From HKCCE3408 sp038530555 (GTDB lineage Bacteria > Pseudomonadota > Alphaproteobacteria > Rhodobacterales > Rhodobacteraceae): DNA of 64,000 nucleotides. The stretch lies in the NCBI GenBank assembly GCA_038530555.1, contig JBCBCN010000001.1:558001-622000 (forward strand), written 5' to 3'. The notes under the pieces are model-generated. The model saw only the letters and a list, made by a program, of their open reading frames with translations. It searched no databases and was not told the origin of the DNA. The stretch's first letter is position 1, and each line of letters begins with the position of its first letter. The position numbers were made by a program, and so were the translations under genes. Positions 49,025 to 58,290 of the stretch are shown here, piece after piece.

Positions 49025-51202
49025 CTAGCGACCGGCCCGGTAACCCCAGGCCTGCCGGACCTGGCGATCCGACCAAAGGCGGGCGCCTTGGGCTTCGCGT
49101 GCCGTTTGAAGATCGAGACCGTCTTTGCCGTGGCTCAGCGCGACGGATCCGGTTGCGCGTAGGGCCTGCGGTGACAACAAAAAACAGCTCTCTGCAGGCG
49201 CTTCGAACCCGGGCGCACCCGCCGCCAACCAATCCATACCGGCGCGCTGTGCAGGTTCCCATCCGGGCCAGACATCCTGATCGGGCACATTGACCACAAG
49301 GATATCGTGTCGGGCGCAGGCGTCTTCGGCCTCGCGCGCCGCAACGCGGCCCGTCCCATGCCACAGCCGCATCCCCTGCCAGTCCATCGAGACGGCCCGC
49401 GTTTGTCCTTCGCGCCAGATCGGACGCGCCGCAGCGTCTGCCTGGGAACTGCGATCGCCGTCATTCTCAAGCCAGATCCCGGCGACAAAACCGTCGCCAC
49501 GCGCCCGGCTGAGCGCGCGCCCGTCCTCGGTCAGCACACCGACGAGGCCGCCCGAGGCCGCCACCAACACCATGGGCCGTTCTGCCAGGGGCCAAATCGC
49601 GAGCGCGAGCGCCACAGGGACGGCGCCGAGCGCCCGATGACCCGCCGACCCTTTGTAGAGGATGACAAAGAGCGCGCCGAGCGCCAGGAGCGGCAGAACC
49701 ACATCGGGCGGTGTCGGGATTGGGCGGACTGCTCCGGGTAGGTCCGACACGCGCTCGGCCACTGCCAAAATGAAGCGCAACCCCTGCTCCATCACCCAAA
49801 GCGCGATCCCTTCAAGGCCGAAGGGCAGCAGGCATAGCGCCAGCACAGCGCAGGGAATGACCAGCGACCCCATCACGGGCACCGCCAGAAGATTGGCCAG
49901 CAATCCATAGCTTGACAGGATGTTGAAATGCGCCGCCGCGAAGGGCGCGGTTGCAGCACCGGCGACCGCCGAGGAGATAATCAGCGCCAAGCCATAGCGC
50001 TGCCAGGCGGCGCGGGCCTGCAGCCAGGGCGCGCCGCGCAAGCCATTGAAGACAGCGACCAAGGCGGCGGTGGCGGCAAATGACATCTGAAAGCCCGGGC
50101 CCATGAGACTTTCCGGGCGGTGGGCCAGGACGATGATCGCAGCGATCGCAACCGCCCTGAGCGTGATCGCGCGGCGGTCTAAAAGCACTGCGATCAGCAT
50201 AACGGCCACCTGGGTGAAAGCGCGTTCAGTGGCCACGTTACCGCCCGAAAGACCGAGATAGACCGCGCCCGCGATCAGGGCGCCGATCGCCGCGATCTTG
50301 CGCGTCGACAGGCGCAAAGCGAGCCAGGGAACACAGGCGAGCGCGAGGCGCAGGGCGGCGAAGACGAAACCCGTCAGCAACCCCATATGCAGGCCCGAAA
50401 TTGCCAGAAGATGCGCGATGTTCGAGCCGCGCATATCCTCGATCACTTCTTGGCTCAGACCCGAGCGATCGCCGGTCAGAACCGCCGCCGCAAAGGCGCC
50501 GGGTTGGCCTTCAATCCGCGCTTGGATCGCGGCGCTGAGCGCCATCCGCCAGCGGGTCAGCGCAGCGTCGGGCGGGGCGCGCGGCTCAAGCAGCATCAAG
50601 GGCGTACGGCTATAGCCCACCGCGCCTAGCTTGAGAAACCAGGCATGACGCTGAAAATCAAATCCCCCGGGCTCAGCCGGGCCGTCGGGCGGGGAAAGAT
50701 GGCCTGTGAGCATCACACGCGCCCCGGGCTCAGGGGCGAAATCCGGGCCGTCGAAGAACAACGACAGCCGCACCCGGCGCGGCGTTCGGTCCGGCCGGGT
50801 GCGTTCGAGAACGACCTGATCGAGCGTGACCCTAAGCGCGTCAGAGGCCGAGCGGTCAATGGCCACAATACGCCCTTCGATCGGGCCGTAATACCGCCAT
50901 TCCAAGACCGGGCCCGCAACAATGTGGGCCTTCCACCCAGAGGCCACAAAACCCGCCGCGGCAAAGAACAACGCCAGCGCCAGGGGGCCCAAATGCCCAG
51001 GCCAGCGCCAGCTTGCGTAAAGCGACAGGCACGCCAAGATCCCGGCCAAAGCGAAGGCTGGTGCGCCGGGCTCGACGGGGAGGGAGAAAAACAGTCCAAC
51101 GCCCAGGCCCATGGCCACGGCGCACCAGGGCATTAAGGCGCCGCGTTGCGCCTGTTGCAGCCCATCGAGCCGCGCCACGGCGGCTTTTGTTGCGCCGGTC
51201 AT
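49025..51202 (-). CDS. comEC: ComEC/Rec2-family DNA uptake membrane protein
   Basis: A 725-residue polytopic protein of the inner-membrane DNA channel used in natural transformation. It has an N-terminal pair of helices, a soluble OB-like DUF4131 domain (about residues 75-190), and the competence domain with about ten helices, including the family mark NIAHLLAISGLHMGLLTG. The C-terminal part (from about residue 560) corresponds in position to the metallo-beta-lactamase-like domain, but no HxHxDH motif is visible. The start is uncertain: ATG at 51202 or ATG at 51280 (GAAGGTG upstream of the latter). Convergent with lexA, divergent from gltX. Confidence 0.92.
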   Translation of the reverse strand: MTGATKAAVARLDGLQQAQRGALMPWCAVAMGLGVGLFFSLPVEPGAPAFALAGILACLSLYASWRWPGHLGPLALALFFAAAGFVASGWKAHIVAGPVLEWRYYGPIEGRIVAIDRSASDALRVTLDQVVLERTRPDRTPRRVRLSLFFDGPDFAPEPGARVMLTGHLSPPDGPAEPGGFDFQRHAWFLKLGAVGYSRTPLMLLEPRAPPDAALTRWRMALSAAIQARIEGQPGAFAAAVLTGDRSGLSQEVIEDMRGSNIAHLLAISGLHMGLLTGFVFAALRLALACVPWLALRLSTRKIAAIGALIAGAVYLGLSGGNVATERAFTQVAVMLIAVLLDRRAITLRAVAIAAIIVLAHRPESLMGPGFQMSFAATAALVAVFNGLRGAPWLQARAAWQRYGLALIISSAVAGAATAPFAAAHFNILSSYGLLANLLAVPVMGSLVIPCAVLALCLLPFGLEGIALWVMEQGLRFILAVAERVSDLPGAVRPIPTPPDVVLPLLALGALFVILYKGSAGHRALGAVPVALALAIWPLAERPMVLVAASGGLVGVLTEDGRALSRARGDGFVAGIWLENDGDRSSQADAAARPIWREGQTRAVSMDWQGMRLWHGTGRVAAREAEDACARHDILVVNVPDQDVWPGWEPAQRAGMDWLAAGAPGFEAPAESCFLLSPQALRATGSVALSHGKDGLDLQTAREAQGARLWSDRQVRQAWGYRAGR

Positions 51203-51371
51203 GACCCAAGCGCCGTCCACAGCGCCTCTCCCGTTACCGATGGGTGCCGTCGCGCCTTGTCTCGGCACAAAGGCTTTCATAAACACCTTCGCAGCAGAGC
51301 GCGGAATGGTTGCCAATTGGTTAATTCCAAAGGAGCATCCCCCGCCCCAAAGGACATTTTCCGAGAGCGTC

Positions 51372-52781
51372 ATGAGCCAAATCGTCACCCGCTTCGCCCC
51401 CTCGCCGACCGGCTATCTCCATATCGGCGGCGCGCGCACGGCTCTGTTTTGTTGGCTGTTCGCCCGTCACCATGGCGGCCACTTCGTGCTCAGGATCGAA
51501 GACACGGACCGCGCGCGTTCCACGCCCGAGGCGACGCAGGCTATCCTCGATGGGTTGACCTGGCTGGGTTTGGATTGGGACGGCGACGCGGTCAGCCAGT
51601 TCGAGCGTGCGGGACGCCATGCAGAGGTCGCCCATCAGCTTTTGGCCGCGGGAAAGGCCTATAAGTGTTTCGAGACGCCAGAGGAAACCGCGGCCCGCAA
51701 AGACGCCGCCAAGGCCAACGGGCCCGAGGATCTGAGCTTTTACCGTTCACCCTGGCGCGACACGGATGCCGCCGATCACCCGGATCTGCCGTTTACAGTT
51801 CGGATCAAAGCGCCGGATGGGCGGTCCTTCACCTCACGCGATGAGATCAAGGGCGAGGTTACCTGGGGTGAGCCGCTGGACGATATGGTGCTGCTGCGTG
51901 CCGATGGGACGCCGGTTTATATGCTCGCCGTCGTGGTCGACGACTTCGAGGCAGGCGTCAGCCATGTCATCCGGGGCGATGACCACTTGGCCAATATGCA
52001 CCGGCAAAACATGATCTATGACGCGATGGGCTGGCCCAGGCCGGTCTATGCGCATATCCCGCTGATCCACGGGCCGGACGGCAAGAAACTGTCGAAACGC
52101 CACGGCGCGCTCGGGGTGATGGAATACGCGCATATGGGTATTCCAGCGCCTGCGATGCGCAACTATTTGGCCCGGCTCGGATGGAGCCATGGCGATGATG
52201 AGCTCTTCACCGATGACCAGGCGCGCGAATGGTTCGGCCTGGACGGCATCGGGAAATCTCCCGCGCGGCTCGATCTGAAAAAGCTGGGCCATGTCACGGC
52301 CTGGCATATCGCGCGCATGGAGGATGCTGAGCTGGTCGAGGCGCTTGCCGCCCTACCCCCGCGTGAGGGCGAAACACCTCTTTCGCAAGCGCAGAAAGAT
52401 GGGCTGATCGCTGCGATGTATTGCCTCAAGGACCGGGCGCGTTCCCTCTATGAGCTTCGGGATAAGGGCCATTTTGTCCTGTCAGAACGGCCAATTAGCG
52501 CGGATGAAAAGGTAGCGGCCTCAATCACTCCGGTATCCCGCAGTATACTGTCTGAATTGACTGAGCAACTGCAGCATGTTAGCTGGCACCGAGACGCATT
52601 AGAGGCGGTTTTGACGGCGCTGGCCCAGACCCACGCCCTCAAGTTCGGAGAGCTTGCCGCCCCGATGCGCGCCGCACTTGCTGGCCGCTCCGCAACGCCG
52701 AGCGTCTATGACATGCTGCTGGTTCTGGGCCGCGAGGAGAGCGTGGCCCGATTGCGAGATGCCGCCGAAGCGAGCCCTTAA
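51372..52781 (+). CDS. gltX: Glutamyl-tRNA synthetase
   Basis: A 469-residue class I synthetase. The HIGH-type motif is PSPTGYLHIGGARTALF, and the KMSKS-type motif is DGKKLSKRHGALGV. The C-terminal anticodon-binding domain is all-helical. The sequence starts MSQIVTRFAPSPTG as in the family; open codons upstream are not used. Alphaproteobacteria often carry two GltX proteins, one charging tRNA-Gln for amidation; this window does not tell which this is. Confidence 0.96.
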   Translation: MSQIVTRFAPSPTGYLHIGGARTALFCWLFARHHGGHFVLRIEDTDRARSTPEATQAILDGLTWLGLDWDGDAVSQFERAGRHAEVAHQLLAAGKAYKCFETPEETAARKDAAKANGPEDLSFYRSPWRDTDAADHPDLPFTVRIKAPDGRSFTSRDEIKGEVTWGEPLDDMVLLRADGTPVYMLAVVVDDFEAGVSHVIRGDDHLANMHRQNMIYDAMGWPRPVYAHIPLIHGPDGKKLSKRHGALGVMEYAHMGIPAPAMRNYLARLGWSHGDDELFTDDQAREWFGLDGIGKSPARLDLKKLGHVTAWHIARMEDAELVEALAALPPREGETPLSQAQKDGLIAAMYCLKDRARSLYELRDKGHFVLSERPISADEKVAASITPVSRSILSELTEQLQHVSWHRDALEAVLTALAQTHALKFGELAAPMRAALAGRSATPSVYDMLLVLGREESVARLRDAAEASP

Positions 52782-52893
52782 CCGGGACCGCCGGTGGGGA
52801 AAGGCAATGGCCTGCGTCCCTGGGGCGCGGCTTGGCTGAATGACCGACCGGTGGCGTCCATAGGCCCACCCGTCATACCGGAGAGGGATATCC

Positions 52894-54192
52894 ATGGACG
52901 GAATGCGACCGCGCACGGCGACATTGAGCTTTGACGGCAAAACCTTTGAATTTCCAATGAAATCACCCTCGGCAGGGCCCGATGTGGTAGATATTGGCAA
53001 GCTCTACGGACAAGCCGACATCTTCACCCATGACCCGGGCTTTACGTCGACCTCGTCTTGCGAAAGCGGGCTGACCTTTATCGATGGCGACAAAGGCGTG
53101 CTGCTGCATCGCGGCTATACGATCGACGATCTGGCCAAGAAAAGCTCGTATCTCGAGGTCTGTTACCTGCTGCTCTACGGTGAGTTGCCCGCCTCGGCCG
53201 ACGAACTGCGGGAGTTCGAGAACCGCGTCACGATGCACACGATGCTGCATGAGCAGATGACCAACTTTTTCCGCGGCTTCCGCCGGGACGCGCATCCGAT
53301 GGCGATCATGGTCGGCGTGGTCGGCGCAATGAGCGCGTTCTACCACGACAGCACCGACATCGCCGACCCCTGGCAGCGTGAGGTGGCCTCGATCCGCCTG
53401 ATCGCGAAAATGCCGACCATCGCCGCTTGGGCCTATAAATATTCGATCGGCCAACCTTTCGTGTATCCGCGCAATGACCTCGACTATGCGACGAATTTCC
53501 TGCGGATGTGTTTCGCCGTGCCCACGATGGAGTATCAGCCCGACCCGGTGCTGAGCCGTGCCATGGACCGCATACTGACGCTCCATGCCGATCATGAGCA
53601 GAACGCGTCGACCTCGACCGTGCGGCTGGCCGGATCCTCTGGTGCCAACCCCTTCGCCTGTATCGCCGCGGGCATCGCCTGCCTTTGGGGCCCTGCCCAT
53701 GGCGGCGCGAACCAGGCTTGTCTTGAGATGCTGCGTGAGATCGGCAGCGTGGACCGCATTCCGGAATACATCGCGCGCGCCAAGGACCGCGACGATCCGT
53801 TCCGCCTGATGGGCTTTGGCCACCGGGTTTACAAAAACTTCGACCCGCGCGCCAAGGTTATGAAGGAAAGCGCCGATGAGGTGCTCGAGCTCTTGGGTGT
53901 GGAGAACAACCCGACCCTGCAAGTCGCAAAAGAGCTTGAGAAAATCGCTCTGGACGACCCCTATTTCGCGGACAAGAAGCTTTATCCAAATGTCGATTTC
54001 TATTCCGGCATCATCCTTGATGCGATGGGCTTCCCGACCTCGATGTTCACGCCGATTTTCGCCGTCTCTCGTACGGTAGGCTGGATCTCGCAGTGGAAAG
54101 AGATGATCCAGGACGAAAGCCGGATCGGACGGCCGCGCCAGCTCTATACCGGCCCGACCCAGCGGCCTTATGTGCCGATTGACGAGCGCTGA
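52894..54192 (+). CDS. gltA: Citrate synthase
   Basis: A 432-residue hexameric-type (NADH-sensitive class) citrate synthase, entry enzyme of the TCA cycle. Catalytic residues are visible: His in HADHEQNASTSTVRLAGSSG, His in LMGFGHRVYKNFDPRA and Asp in YPNVDFYSGIILDAMG. GAGAGGGA lies upstream of the ATG. An intrinsic terminator follows 21 bp after the stop. aconitase (acnA) is the next enzyme of the pathway, 25 kb to the left. Confidence 0.97.
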   Translation: MDGMRPRTATLSFDGKTFEFPMKSPSAGPDVVDIGKLYGQADIFTHDPGFTSTSSCESGLTFIDGDKGVLLHRGYTIDDLAKKSSYLEVCYLLLYGELPASADELREFENRVTMHTMLHEQMTNFFRGFRRDAHPMAIMVGVVGAMSAFYHDSTDIADPWQREVASIRLIAKMPTIAAWAYKYSIGQPFVYPRNDLDYATNFLRMCFAVPTMEYQPDPVLSRAMDRILTLHADHEQNASTSTVRLAGSSGANPFACIAAGIACLWGPAHGGANQACLEMLREIGSVDRIPEYIARAKDRDDPFRLMGFGHRVYKNFDPRAKVMKESADEVLELLGVENNPTLQVAKELEKIALDDPYFADKKLYPNVDFYSGIILDAMGFPTSMFTPIFAVSRTVGWISQWKEMIQDESRIGRPRQLYTGPTQRPYVPIDER

Positions 54193-54213
54193 GCCCGGAT
54201 CCAACACCGCAAT

Positions 54214-54241
54214 GGGGCGTCCGCTTGGGCGCCCCTTTTTC
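54214..54241 (+). terminator. Intrinsic terminator after gltA
   Basis: GGGGCG (54214-54219) pairs with CGCCCC (54230-54235) around a 10-nt loop and is followed by six T. Confidence 0.85.
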
Positions 54242-54317
54242 GTTAAGCCCATGCTCCCCCATTGCAATCGGATCCAAACCGGGTGAGCGTCATGGGCCAA
54301 ATGCTCGAAAGCCTGCA

Positions 54318-55256
54318 ATGCCCCGCAAGATCATCATCGACACCGATCCCGGCCAGGATGACGCCGTCGCGATCCTTTTGGCCTTGGCCAGCCCGGAAGA
54401 CCTCGACGTGCTGGGCATCGTGGCCGTGGCGGGCAATGTGCCGCTCGATCTGACCGCGCGAAATGCGCGCATCGTCTGCGAATTGGCGGGGCGGCCGGAT
54501 GTTTCGGTTTACGCGGGCTGTGATCGACCTTTGCGCCATCCATTGGTCACGGCCGAGCATGTACATGGCAAGACCGGGCTCGACGGGCCGCCCCTGCCCA
54601 CGCCGAAGATGGCGCTTGAGGCGCAGGACGGGGTGGACTTCATCATCGAAACGCTGCGCACTGAGCCGCCCGGGAGTGTGACGCTCTGCCCGCTGGGGCC
54701 GCTGACCAACATCGCCAAGGCCTTGACCCAGGCGCCCGATATCGCGGAGCGCTGTGCTGAGATCGTGCTGATGGGCGGCGCGTATTTCGAGGTTGGCAAC
54801 ATAACACCCGCGGCCGAGTTTAACATCTATGTCGATCCGGAAGCCGCTGAAATCATTTTCAAATCCGGCATTCCCATTGTGGTGATGCCGCTTGATGTCA
54901 CGCATAAGGCGCTGACCACAAAGACGCGCGTTGAGGCGTTTCGCGAGCTCGGCACCGAGCCTGGGCGGATGGTGGCGGAATGGACCGACTTCTTTGAGCG
55001 GTTTGACAAAGAGAAATACGGCTCAGCCGGTGCACCGCTCCATGATCCATGCGTGATCGCGTATCTGCTCAGGCCTGGGCTCTTCTCGGGCCGGCATATC
55101 AATGTCGAGATCGAGACCAACTCTGAGCTGACACGCGGGATGACCGTGGCCGATTGGTGGGGCGTGACTGACCGCGCCGCCAATGCGACCTTTATGGGTG
55201 ATGTGGATGCCGACGGGTTCTTCGCGCTTCTGACCGAGCGGATCGGGCGTCTGTAA
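54318..55256 (+). CDS. Inosine/uridine-preferring nucleoside hydrolase
   Basis: A 312-residue N-ribohydrolase that splits nucleosides into base and ribose. The calcium-binding Asp cluster is IIIDTDPGQDDAVAILLAL; other marks are VAVAGNVPLDLTARNARIV, VLMGGAYFEVGNITPAAEFN with the substrate Asn, and PLHDPCVIAYLLRPGLF with the last Ca-ligand Asp. It can feed uracil to the reductive pathway encoded at 1-6646 and guanine to GuaD, but specificity is not decided by sequence. ATG at 54318 is the family start; 31 upstream codons are open across the terminator. Confidence 0.94.
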   Translation: MPRKIIIDTDPGQDDAVAILLALASPEDLDVLGIVAVAGNVPLDLTARNARIVCELAGRPDVSVYAGCDRPLRHPLVTAEHVHGKTGLDGPPLPTPKMALEAQDGVDFIIETLRTEPPGSVTLCPLGPLTNIAKALTQAPDIAERCAEIVLMGGAYFEVGNITPAAEFNIYVDPEAAEIIFKSGIPIVVMPLDVTHKALTTKTRVEAFRELGTEPGRMVAEWTDFFERFDKEKYGSAGAPLHDPCVIAYLLRPGLFSGRHINVEIETNSELTRGMTVADWWGVTDRAANATFMGDVDADGFFALLTERIGRL

Positions 55257-55271
55257 CGCGCGGCGCGGGAC

Positions 55272-55811
55272 TTACGTCGTCATCGCAACGACGATGACCA
55301 TCAAGATCGAATAGAGCATGATCGCCCCGCCGACCAACCACAGATGCCAGTTTTTGAAGACACTGGCTTTGGCCATCTGCGTCGCCTGATAGATCAGATC
55401 AGGCCAAGTATAGCTGACGAAATCGCCCTGGGTGAACACAGCCTCAATCCGGCCCGCCTCATCGACGACGGGCAGACGGCGAAACCGCTCATTCGACATG
55501 ATCCGCAGCCAGTCCACGATATCGTCGGTCGCTCGGGCCACGCGCGGCTCTGCGGTCATGATCTCGGCCAGAAGGGTGGCGTTTGCGTCGCGATTATCGT
55601 TAACAACCCGGCTCATGACGTCGCGCTCAGTCACCACGCCGATGACACGGCGATCGTCATCAATCACGATCACGGAGCCGAATTTCTTGGCACACATGGC
55701 CTCTACGGCTTCGCGCACGGTGGCATCCGGCGACATAGTGAGTGGTTTAGGTTTGCTGCTATATTCGGGTCGGTCACGCAGAGTCATTGCGGCTCGGGCG
55801 GTTGCAGCCAT
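55272..55811 (-). CDS. CBS-domain protein with C-terminal membrane helix
   Basis: A 179-residue protein: two CBS domains (about residues 22-80 and 85-140, with VREAVEAMCAKKFGSVIVID and IMSNERFRRLPVVDEAGRIE) followed by one C-terminal helix (WHLWLVGGAIMLYSILMVIVV). CBS pairs bind adenine nucleotides. The helix would tether them to the membrane. No fused effector domain is present, so the output partner is unknown. GAGGAGGAG precedes the ATG. Convergent with the nucleoside hydrolase, divergent from selO. Confidence 0.9.
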   Translation of the reverse strand: MAATARAAMTLRDRPEYSSKPKPLTMSPDATVREAVEAMCAKKFGSVIVIDDDRRVIGVVTERDVMSRVVNDNRDANATLLAEIMTAEPRVARATDDIVDWLRIMSNERFRRLPVVDEAGRIEAVFTQGDFVSYTWPDLIYQATQMAKASVFKNWHLWLVGGAIMLYSILMVIVVAMTT

Positions 55812-55918
55812 GGCATCTCCTCCTCGGATCGCTAGGGTAATAAAGGTATGGGGCCCGGTGCTTGGAGCAAGCAAATGAAGTTGTTTTCCTCAACGATTAC
55901 CAACCAGCGGGGCCAGCC

Positions 55919-57370
55919 ATGAGCCAGAGCGCGACGACCATTGCCGCCTTCGACAACAGCTATGCCCGCCTCCCTGAACGCTTTTTCACGCGCCAAGCCC
56001 CCGAGCCTGTGCCCGCTCCCGAGCTTTTAGTGTTCAACGATGCGCTGGCGCAGGAGTTGGGGTTGGACCTTACGGAGGGCACGGATTTGGCGGGGCTCTT
56101 TTCCGGCAATACGCCTTTGGTGGGCGCTGCGCCGCTGGCGCAGGTCTATGCCGGGCACCAGTTCGGCGGCTGGGTGCCACAATTGGGAGATGGCCGCGCG
56201 GTCCTTTTGGGCGAGGTGATTAACACGAGCGGCGAAAGGCGCGACATCCAACTCAAGGGCGCCGGACGCACGCCCTATAGTCGCGCGGGCGATGGGCGGG
56301 CTTGGCTTGGCCCGGTGCTGCGCGAATACCTGATGTCGGAGGCGATGGCCGCCCTAGGTGTGCCGACCACCCGGGCGCTTGCAGCAGTGGCCACGGGCGA
56401 GCAGGTCTTGCGCGAGGATGGCCCCCTGCCCGGCGCGATCCTGACCCGCGTCGCCGCAAGCCATATTAGGGTTGGCACCTTCCAGTATTTCGCAGCGCGG
56501 GGCGATACCGAAGCCCTCGCCGCGCTGACCGAACATGCCCTTGCGCGGCATTACCCCGGCGCAGACGGGCCGCGAGGTCTATTGCAAAGCGTGGTGGCGC
56601 GACAGGCGGCCTTGATCGCGAGATGGATGGCTTTGGGCTTTATCCACGGGGTGATGAACACTGACAATTGCGCGATTTCGGGCGAGACGATCGATTACGG
56701 CCCCTGCGCCTTCATGGACAGCTATGCCGCCGGTCGTGTGTTCAGCTCAATCGACCAGTTTGGGCGCTATGCCTACGCCAATCAGCCGCAAATCGCGGTG
56801 TGGAACCTGGCGCAATTAGGCAGCGCAATGATCCCGCTGATGCCGGATCAAGAGGCAACGATCGCGGATTTCACCGAGGATGTGAACGGGTTCTCGGCGC
56901 AATTCGAACAGGCATGGCACAGCGCACTTTGCGCCAAGCTCGGCCTGGATGGCGCCCGAAAGGAAGATGTAGCGATGGCCTTCGAGCTGCTGACGCTGAT
57001 GCAGGCAGGTCAGGCCGATTTTACGCGGGTCTTTCGCGGCTTGAGCGAAGCAACCGAGCGGGCGCGCGACGAGTTTCTCAACCGTGAGGAGGTCGATGGC
57101 TGGCTGAGGCGCTGGCAGGAGCGGCTCCAGGCAGATGGCGGATCGCTCGAGGCCGCTCAGGCGGGGATGCGCGCCGTCAATCCGGCCGTCATCGCGCGTA
57201 CGCACCGGATCGAGGCAGCGATTGCGGCCGCTGTTGCGGGGGATATGGCGCCGTTTCAGCGGCTTTCGCAGGCCATTAGCACGCCCTTTGCATTGTCCGA
57301 AGAGCATGCGGATTTGGCCCTCGCCCCGAGCCAAGACGAGGCCGTGACCCGGACATTCTGCGGCACATAA
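55919..57370 (+). CDS. selO: Protein adenylyltransferase SelO (YdiU family)
   Basis: A 483-residue pseudokinase-fold enzyme that AMPylates proteins, linked to redox stress in E. coli. Family marks are YAGHQFGGWVPQLGDGRAVLLG, LKGAGRTPYSRAGDGRAW, LREYLMSEAMAALGVPTTRA, the metal Asp in GVMNTDNCAISGETIDYGP, and the C-terminus ending TFCGT. The Cys stands at the antepenultimate place where the human protein has selenocysteine. ATG at 55919 is the family start. Confidence 0.95.
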   Translation: MSQSATTIAAFDNSYARLPERFFTRQAPEPVPAPELLVFNDALAQELGLDLTEGTDLAGLFSGNTPLVGAAPLAQVYAGHQFGGWVPQLGDGRAVLLGEVINTSGERRDIQLKGAGRTPYSRAGDGRAWLGPVLREYLMSEAMAALGVPTTRALAAVATGEQVLREDGPLPGAILTRVAASHIRVGTFQYFAARGDTEALAALTEHALARHYPGADGPRGLLQSVVARQAALIARWMALGFIHGVMNTDNCAISGETIDYGPCAFMDSYAAGRVFSSIDQFGRYAYANQPQIAVWNLAQLGSAMIPLMPDQEATIADFTEDVNGFSAQFEQAWHSALCAKLGLDGARKEDVAMAFELLTLMQAGQADFTRVFRGLSEATERARDEFLNREEVDGWLRRWQERLQADGGSLEAAQAGMRAVNPAVIARTHRIEAAIAAAVAGDMAPFQRLSQAISTPFALSEEHADLALAPSQDEAVTRTFCGT

Positions 57371-57729
57371 GTGCCTATTGGCGGGCAACTGGTGAGGTCT
57401 GGCACGGCTTGGCCGAGCGCCGGGCACGCGGCGGGACGGGGACATCGGATGCGGCGTTCCCCTTATGTGACCCGTGCATTTCATCCGAAGGCTGTTGCTG
57501 GCGATGGGACGCGCCAGCCCGGCTGCCCGAAGCCACTCGAGCTTTCCGCGATAGCCGCGGACCGGAGCGACGGGGCGCCACACTCACGGGCCGCGCTACG
57601 GGGGAAAGCCTTCTCCCGTAGCGCGCATCGTGCTCTGATCTAAAGGCAGACGCGATAAGGCAGGGCTTTCCCAGGGCAAATCAATCGCGTAATCCTGGAC
57701 GCCCAGGGGCTTAATGGCGAGCTGGTGCG
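57371..57729. other. Long intergenic region between selO and the Fur/Mur gene
   Basis: 359 bp without a supported gene. Translated frames are Arg/Pro/Gly-rich and lack start signals. The main feature is the 11-bp hairpin at 57592-57625. Confidence 0.5.
57592..57625. other. 11-bp inverted repeat upstream of the Fur/Mur gene
   Basis: CGCGCTACGGG (57592-57602) pairs perfectly with CCCGTAGCGCG (57615-57625) around a 12-nt loop. It lies about 105 bp upstream of the regulator start. There is no following T tract. It could be a transcript structure, a factor-binding palindrome or a remnant of an older gene end. Confidence 0.6.
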
Positions 57730-58152
57730 ATGGCTGAGACAATTGAAGCGCGCTGCGAGGCGAAGGGGCTGCGGATGACCGAACAGCGCCGCGTGATCGC
57801 CAGGATCTTGCAAGAGGCCGAAGACCATCCCGATGTCGAGGACTTGCATGCGCGCTCGGTCGCAGTCGACCCGGGCATTTCCATTGCCACCGTTTACCGC
57901 ACCGTGAAGCTTTTTGAAGAGGCCGGGATCCTGGAGCGCCTGGAGTTCGGCGATGGCCGCGCGCGCTACGAAGATGCAGAACGTGACCACCACGACCATC
58001 TAATCGATGTGTCGACCGGGGAGGTGATCGAGTTTGTCGATCCCGAGATCGAGGCATTACAAGAACGGATCGCCGCGAAGTTGGGCTATCGCCTGAAAGG
58101 GCACAGGCTCGAGCTTTTTGGCGTTAAACGTCAGCGTACGCGACAAAATTGA
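57730..58152 (+). CDS. Fur-family regulator, Mur-type
   Basis: A 140-residue metal-dependent repressor. The DNA-binding domain (about residues 1-82) has LRMTEQRRVIARILQEAEDHP and ISIATVYRTVKLFEEAGILE. The metal-binding part has RYEDAERDHHDHLIDVSTGE and VIEFVDPEIEALQERIA. The CxxC zinc site of E. coli Fur (HLICLDCG) is replaced by HLIDVSTG. This pattern is that of alphaproteobacterial Fur/Mur proteins, which regulate manganese uptake; I therefore favour Mur over Irr (which has a haem motif). Metal and targets are not shown by the sequence. Confidence 0.9.
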   Translation: MAETIEARCEAKGLRMTEQRRVIARILQEAEDHPDVEDLHARSVAVDPGISIATVYRTVKLFEEAGILERLEFGDGRARYEDAERDHHDHLIDVSTGEVIEFVDPEIEALQERIAAKLGYRLKGHRLELFGVKRQRTRQN

Positions 58153-58290
58153 GATTTGCGCGGCGCGATGGCTCAGACCAAACCAAGCCGTCGATCTCGA
58201 TCAAGTCAGGACGGGTTGTTGACCAGTGATGGCTCGTGCGCCTGGTCGGGCAATGTCTCGCTTTTCAGCAACCCGAGACAAGGGTGCGCT

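Noticed and set aside
52963..54318. Long open frame opposite gltA (451 codons)
   Set aside because: A by-product of high GC at third positions; composition is Arg/His-rich and gltA on the other strand is certain.
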